A stretch of 54,917 bases of DNA from contig NZ_SROX01000027.1 of assembly GCF_013141915.1 (NCBI RefSeq), positions 1 through 54,917 of the forward strand, in the 5' to 3' direction. The notes beneath the pieces were generated by a model that had not been told where the DNA came from, did not search any database, and was given only the letters and a program-made list of their open reading frames with translations. Below are positions 41,887-51,400 of the stretch, piece after piece. The DNA is from Cupriavidus necator (GTDB lineage Bacteria; Pseudomonadota; Gammaproteobacteria; Burkholderiales; Burkholderiaceae). Made by a program: the position numbers and the translations under genes. How positions within the stretch are numbered: the first letter of the stretch is position 1; each line of letters begins with the position of its first letter.

Positions 41887-42600
41887 AATTCGGGTGAACA
41901 CCTGGTTGATGGCAAGGCAACTTGGCCGACCTCGGCACGTTGAACAGGACCCACGTCGCGAGTAGCACGTCGCCGCTCATGACGTAGGACGCGTTCTTGC
42001 CCAACATCACCTTGAACGGAAGCACGGGCGTTTTGCATCGTGACGCGCTCGCTCACCTTTGCCAGACCACCAGCGGATGGCCCAGACGAGCCGCACCGCG
42101 AAAACTGCGCAGCGTCGCCGCTTCTTGCCGCTGGCGGGCGAGTGGTCGACCCTGATTTATTCACTTTCAAGCAGCCGGCAGTCGCGGTGCCGGTCCGCTG
42201 GATGAGCCGTCTGGCCGTTGCTCGCCGCCATCGATTGGTCTCGGTGGCGGCGGTTGTTGTAAGTCGCAATTCCCCGGAGCCCATTCATGGCTAAGTCCAT
42301 CGCTCGCGGCGCGCCTTCTGCGAGCACCGCCGCCGACAACGACATGTTCACTATCCACACCCGCATCTTCGTGCAGGCCACCGCCATCAAGGCCAACACC
42401 CAGGCGTCCTCCCTGTCTTCACCCTGAAGACCTAGACCGCCTTCGAAGAATGCATTCCTCTTGAGCGGGGCACGGACAGCGAGGACCTGTGCAGTGGCGC
42501 TCAGGGCTGGGTGCGCTGATGTGTGCGCTCATTGAGGAGATGGAGAGGCGGGCGCGGGCTTGTTGTAGGCGCGCGGCCATCCCACCCGTGAAGGGATCGG
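41887..42600. other. Non-coding or decayed region between the operon and the IS66 half
   Basis: About 710 bp. A short frame from 42288 (MAKSIARGAPSASTAADNDMFTIHTRIFVQATAIKANTQ) and Arg-rich leftward frames exist, but none has a convincing ribosome binding site and family. It looks like remnants of unidentified genes. Confidence 0.35.
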
Positions 42601-42645
42601 TCTAAGCGGCATCGATGGTGTCCACCAAGCAATTAGGTGGACACC

Positions 42646-42984
42646 ATGAATGAAGCCAAGAAGAAGACCCGCCGACGGTACGGCGCCGATCTCAAGCAGC
42701 AGATCCTTGCCGAGTGCGCCGAGCCAGGTGCCTCGGCGGCCGGCATTGCCCTGTCACACGGCATCAACGCGAATGTCGTGCACAAATGGCGCCGCCAGGA
42801 TGGCAGCGCGCTGCCTGCACTGCAGGCTCCCGCATTCGTTCCGGTGCCGCTGCAGCCAGCGCCGTGCGCACCTGCACCGGACATCCGCATCGAGCTGCGT
42901 CGTGGCGCTACCAGCGTGTCAGTGAATTGGCCCCTTGAGTCGGCCGAGCAGTGCGCCATCTGGATGCGAGAGTTGCTCAAGTGA
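42646..42984 (+). CDS. tnpA: IS66 accessory protein TnpA
   Basis: 112 residues, MNEAKKKTRRRYGADLKQQILAECAEPGASAAGIALSHGINANVVHKWRRQDGS, a helix-turn-helix of the transposase_8 type, with a Pro-rich linker and a C-terminus ESAEQCAIWMRELLK typical of IS66 OrfA. It is complete. Its stop overlaps the GTG of tnpB (GTGA). It is needed with TnpB and TnpC for IS66 movement, which cannot occur here. Confidence 0.88.
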   Translation: MNEAKKKTRRRYGADLKQQILAECAEPGASAAGIALSHGINANVVHKWRRQDGSALPALQAPAFVPVPLQPAPCAPAPDIRIELRRGATSVSVNWPLESAEQCAIWMRELLK

Positions 42985-43221
42985 TCCGGATTCATGCGAT
43001 GTGGCTGGCCACCGAGCCGCTGAACATGCGATCGGGCACCGAGACCGCGCTGGCGCGCATGGTGTCGGTCTTCGGTGCGGCGCGTCCGCACCACGCCTAC
43101 CTGTTCGCCAGCAGAAGAGCCAACCGCATGAAGGTACTGGTGCACGATAGCATTGGTGTGTGGCTGGCAGCGCGGCGCCTGAACAGCGGCAAGCTCGTCT
43201 TGCCGCGTGATGCAGCAAGTA
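42981..43221 (+). pseudogene. tnpB: IS66-family tnpB 5' half
   Basis: From GTG 42981: VIRIHAMWLATEPLNMRSGTETALARMVSVFGAARPHHAYLFASRRANRMKVLVHDSIGVWLAARRLNSGKLVLPRDAAS, the hallmark IS66 TnpB (Orf2) sequence. Cut at AAGTA by IS1071; the continuation is at 22970 with the frame preserved. Confidence 0.92.
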
Positions 43222-46200
43222 GGGGTCTCCTCGTTTTCAGTGCAATAAGTGACGGTACGCAAAGCTAGCACTGGCGCGGGGGTGGTCTGGGTAGACCGTT
43301 GATTTCATTGACTTTCCTGTTCGCTTTGTAAACGGGTATGGTGGCCTCCCACTTTTGAGGTTCACGATGCAGGGTTGGCACACAACGTTTTTGGGGATGC
43401 GTGGGCTCCCCCGCGATATCAGCGACTTCGAGATGAAGGCATTTTTCACCTTCGATGGTGCCGAGCGCGACGCAATCAATGCACGCCGAGGTGATTCCCA
43501 CAAGCTTGGTCTGGCGCTCCATATTGGTTTCCTGCGCATGAGTGGGCGTTTGCTCGGTGCCTTTCGGGTAATTCCAGTAGCCTTGTGGCGCCACCTTGGC
43601 AACGAGCTTGGCATTGCAGCACCAGAAGTCGCCTCGCTGAGAGCCATGTATGAACGCGGGCGCACGCTATTCGATCACCAACAAGTAGCCTGCACGGTCC
43701 TTGGATTCCAGTGGATGAGCGAGCACCAGCGCCGCTCACTGGTACGTGAACTGCGCGACGAAGTGGCGCGCTGCGCCGACCGCGATCAGCTACTCGTGCG
43801 GGCGCGTCAATGGCTGTACAAGAACAAGCTGGTGATCGTGCACGAGCGGGCAATTCGGACACTGATTGCGGCGGCACTTGCCCAGCTTGAAGTTGAAACA
43901 GGCACCGCCATCGCCGCCAGCGTTGATCCAGCAACACTTGATCGCTGGCGAGCCTCAGTTTCAGAGCTGCGCCCAGATGGACAAACCCAGCAGAGTTGGC
44001 TATGGGCTGCACCGGCGAAACACTCAACCCGCCAAATCAGCGAGGTACTGGAGCGCATCGACCTGCTTTACACGCTGGACGTTCATAAGCACCTGGCAGA
44101 CATCCCCGATCTCATCTTGCGCCGCTACGCGCGCCGACTTGTCTCCAGGCCGCCCTCAGCCGGAGCCAAGATCAAAGAGCCAGCGCGCACCGTGGAGGTC
44201 GCATGCTTTCTTCGGTATTGCCTGTTCACCACCACAGACCAGTTGATCCTTATGGTGCAGCGCCGGATCGCCGATCTGTGGCGTCAGGCTGCCGCCGATG
44301 TCCCCGCTACCGTCAATTGGGCCGCAATGTACAAAACGCTGCTCGGCGAACTTGTTGCCTTGAGCGCGCAAGGTGCGGTGCCAGATGCTGAGTTGCGTGC
44401 CCGTCTTGAAGCCTTGATCACCGAAACCCAGAAACGCAAACCACCGAGCAGGGCCTCCCTGGTCCGCGAGGGATTGATTGATGGAATTCGCCCCGTGCGG
44501 TCGTTGCTCGTCGCCATTGCAAAGCTGCCCTGGCAGGCCACCGGCGAGCATCCTGCCATCGAGTACCTTGCCAAGCTGCAAGCTTTATATCTCAAAGGAT
44601 CCAGAAAGCTGCCAGTTGAAGTGGTGGCACCAAGTCTGGGAATGATCTGGCAGGTTTCGATCTCCAGCCCAGACCGGGAACGGGCGTTTCAGGCGTTGGA
44701 GGTGGCCACCCTGTTTGCCCTGCGCCGCGCGGTGCGCAATGGCTCGGTCTGGATTGAGCACAGCCTGAGCTTTCGGGGTCGTGCGCGCTTGTTCTTCACG
44801 GACGAGCGTTGGCAGGCAGAGTCCAAGAAACACTATGCCCGTCTATCGTTACCCAGCAAGGCTGCCACTTTCTTGAAGCCTTTGCTGGCCAGAGTAACTG
44901 CCGGTGTCGATGCGGTGGCCGCTGCAGCCCGCAGTGGCGTACTGCGCGTGGATGATGAACTCCATTTGTCGCCATTGCCCGCAGAGGACGAAGACCCAGA
45001 AGTGACCAAGCTGCGCGCGGCTTTGGATCACCGCATCGGTGAGGTTCAATTGCCGGAAGTGATTCTGGCCGTTGACGCCCAGGTGCGCTTTAGCTGGATC
45101 ATGCTCGGACGTGAGCCGCGCTCTACCGACGAGCTGCTGATGGTCTATGCCGGCATCATGGCCCACGGCACCAGTCTGACTGCGGTCGAATGCGCGCGCA
45201 TGATTCCGCAATTGTCTGCCACCAGCATTCGCCAGGCCATGCGCTGGGCGCGGGACGAACGGCGTCTGAGCCAGGCCTGCCAGGCTGTGCTGGAATTCAT
45301 GCAGCGACACCCGATTGCCGCCACCTGGGGGCGGTCCGATTTGGCATCTTCTGACATGATGAGCATGGAGACCACCAAACGGGTGTGGCAAGCCCGGCTT
45401 GATCCTCGGCGCAACACACCTTCCATTGGAATCTACTCCCATGTAAAAGACCGGTGGGGCATCTTCCATGCGCAGCCCTTTGTGCTCAATGAGCGCCAGG
45501 CGGGCGTGGCCATTGAAGGTGTCATCCGCCAAGAAAAGCTGGAGACCAGCCAGCTTGCTGTGGATACCCATGGCTACACCGACTTTGCCATGTCACATGC
45601 CCGTTTGCTTGGTTTTGATCTTTGCCCGCGGTTGAAGGAACTCAAACAGCGCCACCTCTTTGTGCCACGCGGCACCAAAGTGCCCGCAGAAATCGCTGCG
45701 GTGTGCGAAGCCAATGTCGACGTCGCTTTGATCGAAAAGCATTGGGATAGTCTGGTGCACCTGGCAGCCTCGGTCATGAGCGGACATGCCAGTGCGGTGG
45801 CAGCTCTTGCGCGGTTCGGTTCTGCCGCCCAGGGCGATCCAATCTATGAGGCTGGCGTGCAATTGGGGCGGTTGCTGCGTACGGCGTTTTTGGCTGACTA
45901 CTTTGTCAAGGACGCTTTCAGGAACGAGTTGCGCCGGGTGCTCAATCGGGGCGAGGCTGTTAACGCCCTCAAGCGCGCCATTTATACCGGCCGGATCAGC
46001 CCGGCGCAGGCCAAACGTGTCGATGAAATGCAGGCTGTGGCCGATGCGTTGAGCCTGATGGCCAACATCGTGATGGCGTGGAATACCTCACAGATGCAGG
46101 CGGTCCTGGATCGCTGGTCGAACCGCCGCCAGGTCATTCCACCGGAACTGATCGGGAAGATTGCGCCCACCAGGCTGGAGAGCATCAACTTGCGGGGTGT

Positions 46201-46425
46201 GTTTCGCTTCCCGGTTGACCGCTATGCTGACCAAATCCTGCCTTCGCGGCCAAATGCATCGATAACTGGCACCAATGGATGAAACCGACCACGGTTTGAC
46301 GCCACGAATCGCAGATTTGAAAGTGAACAGGAAAGTCAATGAAATCAACGATCTACCAACACCACCTCCGCGCCAGTGCTAGCTTTTCGTACCGTCACTT
46401 ATTGCACTGAAAACGAGGAGACCCC
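43222..46425 (+). mobile_element. IS1071, right copy
   Basis: 3204 bp, apparently identical to the left copy and in the same orientation. The left flank is AAGTA (43217-43221) and the right flank TGCCC (46426-46430), the mirror of the left copy's flanks. Terminal inverted repeats are about 110 bp. Confidence 0.97.
43367..46282 (+). CDS. tnpA: IS1071 Tn3-family transposase (right copy)
   Basis: 971 residues, identical in translation to the protein at 19906-22821. Identity of both copies fits a single recent replicative transposition event that duplicated the element. Confidence 0.96.
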   Translation: MQGWHTTFLGMRGLPRDISDFEMKAFFTFDGAERDAINARRGDSHKLGLALHIGFLRMSGRLLGAFRVIPVALWRHLGNELGIAAPEVASLRAMYERGRTLFDHQQVACTVLGFQWMSEHQRRSLVRELRDEVARCADRDQLLVRARQWLYKNKLVIVHERAIRTLIAAALAQLEVETGTAIAASVDPATLDRWRASVSELRPDGQTQQSWLWAAPAKHSTRQISEVLERIDLLYTLDVHKHLADIPDLILRRYARRLVSRPPSAGAKIKEPARTVEVACFLRYCLFTTTDQLILMVQRRIADLWRQAAADVPATVNWAAMYKTLLGELVALSAQGAVPDAELRARLEALITETQKRKPPSRASLVREGLIDGIRPVRSLLVAIAKLPWQATGEHPAIEYLAKLQALYLKGSRKLPVEVVAPSLGMIWQVSISSPDRERAFQALEVATLFALRRAVRNGSVWIEHSLSFRGRARLFFTDERWQAESKKHYARLSLPSKAATFLKPLLARVTAGVDAVAAAARSGVLRVDDELHLSPLPAEDEDPEVTKLRAALDHRIGEVQLPEVILAVDAQVRFSWIMLGREPRSTDELLMVYAGIMAHGTSLTAVECARMIPQLSATSIRQAMRWARDERRLSQACQAVLEFMQRHPIAATWGRSDLASSDMMSMETTKRVWQARLDPRRNTPSIGIYSHVKDRWGIFHAQPFVLNERQAGVAIEGVIRQEKLETSQLAVDTHGYTDFAMSHARLLGFDLCPRLKELKQRHLFVPRGTKVPAEIAAVCEANVDVALIEKHWDSLVHLAASVMSGHASAVAALARFGSAAQGDPIYEAGVQLGRLLRTAFLADYFVKDAFRNELRRVLNRGEAVNALKRAIYTGRISPAQAKRVDEMQAVADALSLMANIVMAWNTSQMQAVLDRWSNRRQVIPPELIGKIAPTRLESINLRGVFRFPVDRYADQILPSRPNASITGTNG

Positions 46426-46430
46426 TGCCC
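46426..46430 (+). repeat. Outer target-site duplication TGCCC (right copy)
   Basis: Matches 19756-19760. It marks the right edge of the insertion in imuA. Confidence 0.88.
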
Positions 46431-47074
46431 GGAGCGCCGGCCGCACTGTCGCCGCGGCTGACAAGGCGCTCGCCGGAGAGTTGCCGGGCGGCGGCTGGCC
46501 CCTCGGCACGTTGGTCGAACTGCTGGTGCAGCAACCCGGTGTGGGGGAGCTTCGTTTGCTGCGCGACGCCCTGCTGGCGCTCGGGAAGCGCCCAATCGCG
46601 CTGCTCTCCCCGCCCCACCCGCCCCAGGCGCTGGCATGGGGAAATTGGGGTATCCCTGCTGAACGGCTGCTGTGGCTCCGCCCGCAACGCACGGCCGACC
46701 TGCTGTGGGCAGCCGAGCAGCTGCTGCGGGCCGGAACGTGCTCTGCGGTGCTGTGCTGGCAGCAACATGTCCGGGGCGAGTCATTGCGTCGTTTGCATCT
46801 AGCGGCGCAGGCGAGCGAGACACTGTTCTGTCTGATACGCCCGCTCGCTTGCGCACGCGACAGTTCACCAGCGCCTTTACGCGTGGCCATCGCACCGGCG
46901 CCCGGCGGCGTCGATCTGACCTTCGTCAAGCGACGAGGGCCGCAACAGGAGGTGCCGCTCCGGCTCGCCTTGGCGCCGTCACCGATTCTTTTGTCTCGTC
47001 ATGCAGCACCTGTGGATTTGCCTTCGCCTACCGTCGCTACCCCTCGAAGTCTTCCGGCCGAATTGGTCAATTGA
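46431..47074 (+). pseudogene. imuA: imuA 3' part
   Basis: Continues the frame from 19760: RSAGRTVAAADKALAGELPGGGWPLGTLVELLVQQPGVGELRLLRDALLAL..., the RecA-like ImuA fold (GELPGGGWPxGxLxELL). It ends ... RSLPAELVN at 47074, overlapping imuB by 74 bp. A frame open from GTG 46376 inside the IS1071 terminus enters this segment in phase. An ImuA with its first 20 residues replaced by VLAFRTVTYCTENEETPA could therefore be made if transcription and translation begin in the IS end. Confidence 0.9.
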
Positions 47075-48464
47075 ACTCCCGGCGGTTGTCCTGGAACAGG
47101 AAAAAGTGGTCCACGCCTCATCGAGCGCTCGAGCCGGCGGCGTGCGGTATCTGATGCGCCGCGGTGGCGTGCAGGCAATCGCGCCCGCTACCCTGCTCTT
47201 TGACCGCGCGCCAGCGAAGGAAACGGAGGCCCTGTATCGCGTCGCCATCGCGCTGCTGCAGTATTCCCCGAACGTGGTCCTTGCCGAGGAAGCGGCGGTG
47301 CTGGTCGATGTTTACGCAAGCCTTCGGCTTTTCGGCGGCATCCGTAAGCTCCGGGGACGCATGCGTCGAACGGTGGAGACCATGGGATTCTCCTGTTCGC
47401 TGGGCTGCGCCCCTACCGCTCAGGGCGCCTGGCTACTGGCGGCGGCCGGTGGCGGCGCGGCACTGTCCGATGCATCCTTGGCTCGGCAACTGACGTCGTT
47501 GCCGGCTGCCCTACTGCCCGCAGCACGCGCGCATCGTGACTGGTTCGATGGCTTGGGATGCCGAACACTCGGCCAGATTCGGCGCTTGCCACGCGCAGGC
47601 CTGCAGCGCCGTTGCGGCGACGCAATCAATGACGCGCTCGATCGCGCGCTGGGCGAGGCACCCGAAATCTTCGACTGGCTCCAGGCGCCGCCAGCCTTTT
47701 CGGCGCGCGTTGAGTTCCCAGACCGAATCGAACAGGCAGAGGCGACGCTCGCCTATGCCAACGGTCTGATCGCGCAGCTGCTCGGCTGGCTGACGGCGCG
47801 TCAGTTGGCGCTATCTGGCTTTGTCGTGTCGCTCGAGCACGAGCGCGGCCGAGAAGCGCAGCCGCCCACGAAAGTCGATATCGCACTTGCCGAGCCGGCG
47901 TGGCACGACGAGCACCTCACGCGATTGCTGCGCGAACGACTTGCGCGCTTGGAGATCACGGCGCCATTGATCGCGGTTCGGCTGTCGGTCACCGACGTGC
48001 AACCCATGGCGCCGCCGAGTGAGACGCTATTCCCCGAGCCCGGCGGCAAGCCGGAGGACCACGCGCGAGTGATGGAGTTGCTGGTCGCGCGGCTGGGCGC
48101 GGATCACGTCCTGAAGCCTGCGACGCGTGCCGACTACCGCCCGGAGCATGCGAACGCATGGGTGCCCATCACCGAAGCGGCGGAGCCGGCGCCGCCGCCG
48201 TCTGGTCTGCCTCGACCGGCCTGGCTCCTGGCCAAGCCGGGCGCCCTGCTCACTCGTAATAACCGGCCCTTCTATGGCTCCCAGCTACGGCTTGTCTCGC
48301 CGCCCGAGCGCATCGAGGCCGGCTGGTGGGATGGCCAGTTGCTGACCCGCGACTACTTTGTCGCGGAGGCCGAGGACCACAGCCACTATTGGATCTACCA
48401 GGAACGCCTGGGCAGCCGCGACGGCGACGCGGTGCGCTGGTATTTGCACGGCCTTTTCGGATAG
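47001..48464 (+). CDS. imuB: ImuB, Y-family polymerase-like SOS mutagenesis protein
   Basis: 487 residues, MQHLWICLRLPSLPLEVFRPNWSIELPAVVLEQEKVVHASSSARAGGVRYLMRRGG. It has the Y-family polymerase fold but lacks the catalytic carboxylates (ICLRLPSLPLEVF in place of a DxDxF opening). That is the hallmark of ImuB, which acts as an adaptor linking DnaE2 and the beta clamp. A helix-hairpin-helix-like part (GCRTLGQIRRLPRAGLQRRCG) and the C-terminal ERIEAGWWDGQLLTRDYFVAEA motif of the family are present. Intact, but cut off from the native LexA-controlled promoter by the insertion. Confidence 0.92.
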   Translation: MQHLWICLRLPSLPLEVFRPNWSIELPAVVLEQEKVVHASSSARAGGVRYLMRRGGVQAIAPATLLFDRAPAKETEALYRVAIALLQYSPNVVLAEEAAVLVDVYASLRLFGGIRKLRGRMRRTVETMGFSCSLGCAPTAQGAWLLAAAGGGAALSDASLARQLTSLPAALLPAARAHRDWFDGLGCRTLGQIRRLPRAGLQRRCGDAINDALDRALGEAPEIFDWLQAPPAFSARVEFPDRIEQAEATLAYANGLIAQLLGWLTARQLALSGFVVSLEHERGREAQPPTKVDIALAEPAWHDEHLTRLLRERLARLEITAPLIAVRLSVTDVQPMAPPSETLFPEPGGKPEDHARVMELLVARLGADHVLKPATRADYRPEHANAWVPITEAAEPAPPPSGLPRPAWLLAKPGALLTRNNRPFYGSQLRLVSPPERIEAGWWDGQLLTRDYFVAEAEDHSHYWIYQERLGSRDGDAVRWYLHGLFG

Positions 48465-48473
48465 GGATCGACC

Positions 48474-51400
48474 GTGCCAACCCCCACCACCGGCGAGCTG
48501 GGCACCCTGCCCGGCTACGCCGAGCTGCAATGCCGCTCGAATTTCAGTTTCCTCGAGGGCGCCTCTCGCGCCGAAGAGTTGGTCGAACGCGCCGCGGCAC
48601 TGGGGTACCACGCGCTCGCGATCACGGACGAATGTTCGCTGGCCGGCATCGTTCGAGCGCACACCGAGGCAAAGACGCATGGCCTGAAACTGCTGGTCGG
48701 TGCCTCATTCCGGTTGGTGAACGCCGACGGTAGCCCTGCCCTATCCTTCGTTGCGCTAGCCCGCAACCGCGAGGGCTACGGCAACCTATGCGAACTCATT
48801 ACGCTGGGGCGCACGCGCACCGCCAAGGGCACCTATTGGCTGACGCCACGCGACCTGGAGGCACCAGAAGGCGAGGCGGCGCACCTACGTGGCCTGCCCG
48901 ACTGCTTGATCGTGTTCACCCCGGAGTACGGCACGGCGCCGGAGCGGTTGCACTCGCAGGCGGCGTGGGTTGCGCGGACCTTTGCCGGCCGCGCATGGAT
49001 GGGTCTAAGTCTGCTGCATCGGCCACTAGACGATCTGCACCGTGCCGCCGTGTACGAGGCGGCCGCGGCGAATCACCTGCGGCTGGTGGCCACCGGAGAC
49101 GTGGTGATGCACGTGCGCTCGCGCAAGCCGCTGCAGGATGTGCTTAGCGCGATCCGGATCGGCAAGCCAGTCGGCGATTGCGGCTACGCCCTGATGCCCA
49201 ATGCGGAGCGCCATCTGCGCTCCCGACTGCGACTAGCGAACCTGTACCCCAGCCGGCTGCTGACCGAGTCAGTCCATATCGCAAATCTGTGCCAGTTCTC
49301 GCTGGACGAGCTGCGCTATGAGTATCCCGAAGAGGTGATTCCGGACGGCACCACGCCGACCGATTACCTGCGCCGAGAGACTTATATCGGTGCCCACCGT
49401 CGCTTCCCTTTGGGCATCCCGCACGCGGTGCAGGAACAGATCGAGCACGAGCTCGCGCTGATCCGGGACATGGCCTACGAGCCCTACTTCCTGACCGTCT
49501 ACGATATCGTCCGCTTCGCCCGCTCCAACGGCATCCTGTGCCAGGGCCGTGGCTCGGCCGCCAACTCGGCGGTGTGCTACTGCCTGGGCGTGACGGAGGT
49601 CGATCCGGCGCGCGGCAACCTGCTGTTCGAGCGCTTTATTTCCAAGGAGCGCGGCGAGCCTCCCGATATCGACGTTGACTTTGAGCACCAGCGCCGCGAA
49701 GAGGTCATCCAGTACCTGTACCGCAAGTACGGGCGGGATCGCGCGGCGCTGGCGGCTGCAGTGTCCACCTACCGGCCGCGAGGGGCGCTGCGCGAAGCTG
49801 GCAAGGCGTTGGGTGTCGATCCGGCGATCGTCGACCTGGTGGCGAAGTCCCACCAGTGGTTCGATAGCCAAGCCGACCTGCTCAAGCGCTTTGCCGAGAG
49901 TGGCGTCGACATGGAAAGCGAACTGACCCAGCGCTGGGCCGCGATGGCCGTGCAGATGCTAGGCTTTCCGCGACATCTGTCGCAGCATTCTGGCGGCTTC
50001 GTGCTAGCGCGCGGCAAGCTGTCACGGCTTGTGCCGATAGAGAACGCGGCCATGCACGAACGCAGCGTCATCCAGTGGGACAAGGACGATCTCGACGCCG
50101 TGGGCTTGCTCAAGGTCGATGTGCTGGCGCTGGGCATGCTGTCGGCCATTCGGCGCGCGCTGGATCTTGTTGCTGCCCAGCGGGGTGAGGTTTTCGAACT
50201 GCAGGACATCCCCGCCGAGGATCCCGCAACGTATGAGATGCTGTGCCGCGCCGATTCGATGGGCGTGTTTCAGGTGGAATCCCGGGCGCAGATGTCCATG
50301 CTGCCGAGGCTGCGACCGCGCACCTTCTACGACCTGGTGATCGAGGTGGCCATCGTCCGCCCCGGGCCCGTGCAGGGCGGGATGGTGCATCCTTACCTGC
50401 GCCGGCGCCAAGGAAAGGAGCCGGTCACCTATCCCAGTCCGGCCATGGAGAAGGCGCTATCCCGGACGTTGGGCGTACCGATCTTCCAGGAACAGGTAAT
50501 GCAGGTGGCCATGCTGGCTGCGGGCTTTTCCGCCGGCGAGGCGGACCAGCTGCGTAGGGCGATGGCAGCGTGGAAGCGCAAGGGCGGACTCGGCGGATAC
50601 CATGAACGGATCGTGTCCGGCATGCTGGAGCGCGGCTATGACCGCGAGTTCGCCGAAAGCATCTTCCAGCAGATCCAGGGCTTCGGTGAATACGGTTTCC
50701 CCGAGAGCCATTCGGCGAGCTTTGCGCTACTGGTGTACGCGAGCGCCTGGCTGAAATGCCATGAACCCGCGGCCTTCCTCTGCGCGCTGCTAAACAGTCA
50801 ACCGATGGGGTTCTACACACCCTCGCAGCTAGTCCAGGACGCACGACGTCACGGCGTCGAGGCGTTGCCGGCCGATGTCACGGTCAGCGCCTGGGACTCC
50901 GCGCTCGAGAGTGGCCCACCGGCGGCGGTGCGGCTGGGCTTGTCGTTGGTGAGAGGCATGCGCCAGGATGCCGCGCAACGGATCGCGGAGGCGCGCGCGG
51001 TGCAGCCATTCGTCTCCGTTGGTGACTTGGCGCGTCGTGCCCGGCTCGATCGGCACGACCTGCAGGTGTTGGCCGCGGCCAATGCACTGGAAGGACTGGC
51101 TGGCGATCGGCGCCAGGCGCTGTGGCAAGCGACTATCGCGGTGCCCGACAAGGATCTGCTGCGCCCGACGACGATTGCTGAAGATGCCCCTTCCCTCTCC
51201 GCCCCAACGGAAGCCGAGGCCATCATTGCAGACTATCGGACGATGGGGCTCACTCTGCGACGTCATCCCCTATCCCTGCTTCGCGGCAGGTTAGCCGCGC
51301 AGCGCTTTGAATCGGCGGCAACGCTTTCGGCCTATGGCGACAGGCAGTTCGCCCGCGGCGCCGGCCTGGTGACAGTGCGCCAGCGGCCGGGTACCGCAAA

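Larger units (their letters stand above)
42601..43221 (+). mobile_element. IS66-family element, 5' half, split by IS1071
   Basis: A probable left end near TCTAAGCGGCATCGATGG is followed by tnpA (42646-42984) and the first 80 codons of tnpB. It ends at AAGTA, where IS1071 begins. The remaining half (tnpB end, tnpC) is at 22965-23584, on the other side of the composite. Confidence 0.85.
19761..46425. mobile_element. 26.7-kb IS1071 composite inserted in imuA (unresolved cointegrate)
   Basis: Two directly oriented 3204-bp IS1071 copies enclose 20,257 bp. The outer flanks are both TGCCC and the inner flanks are both AAGTA. The inner ends carry the two halves of one IS66 tnpB gene. A replicative Tn3-type transposition from a circular donor with one IS1071 gives exactly this layout. 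IS1071 has no resolvase or res site, so the fusion would persist. Cargo: iron, manganese and cobalt/nickel transport genes, IS remnants, and a ten-gene uptake/catabolism operon. Confidence 0.9.

Noticed and set aside
19761..46425. Two independent IS1071 insertions flanking cargo
   Set aside because: Neither copy has matching 5-bp flanks of its own; the matching pairs are outer-outer and inner-inner.
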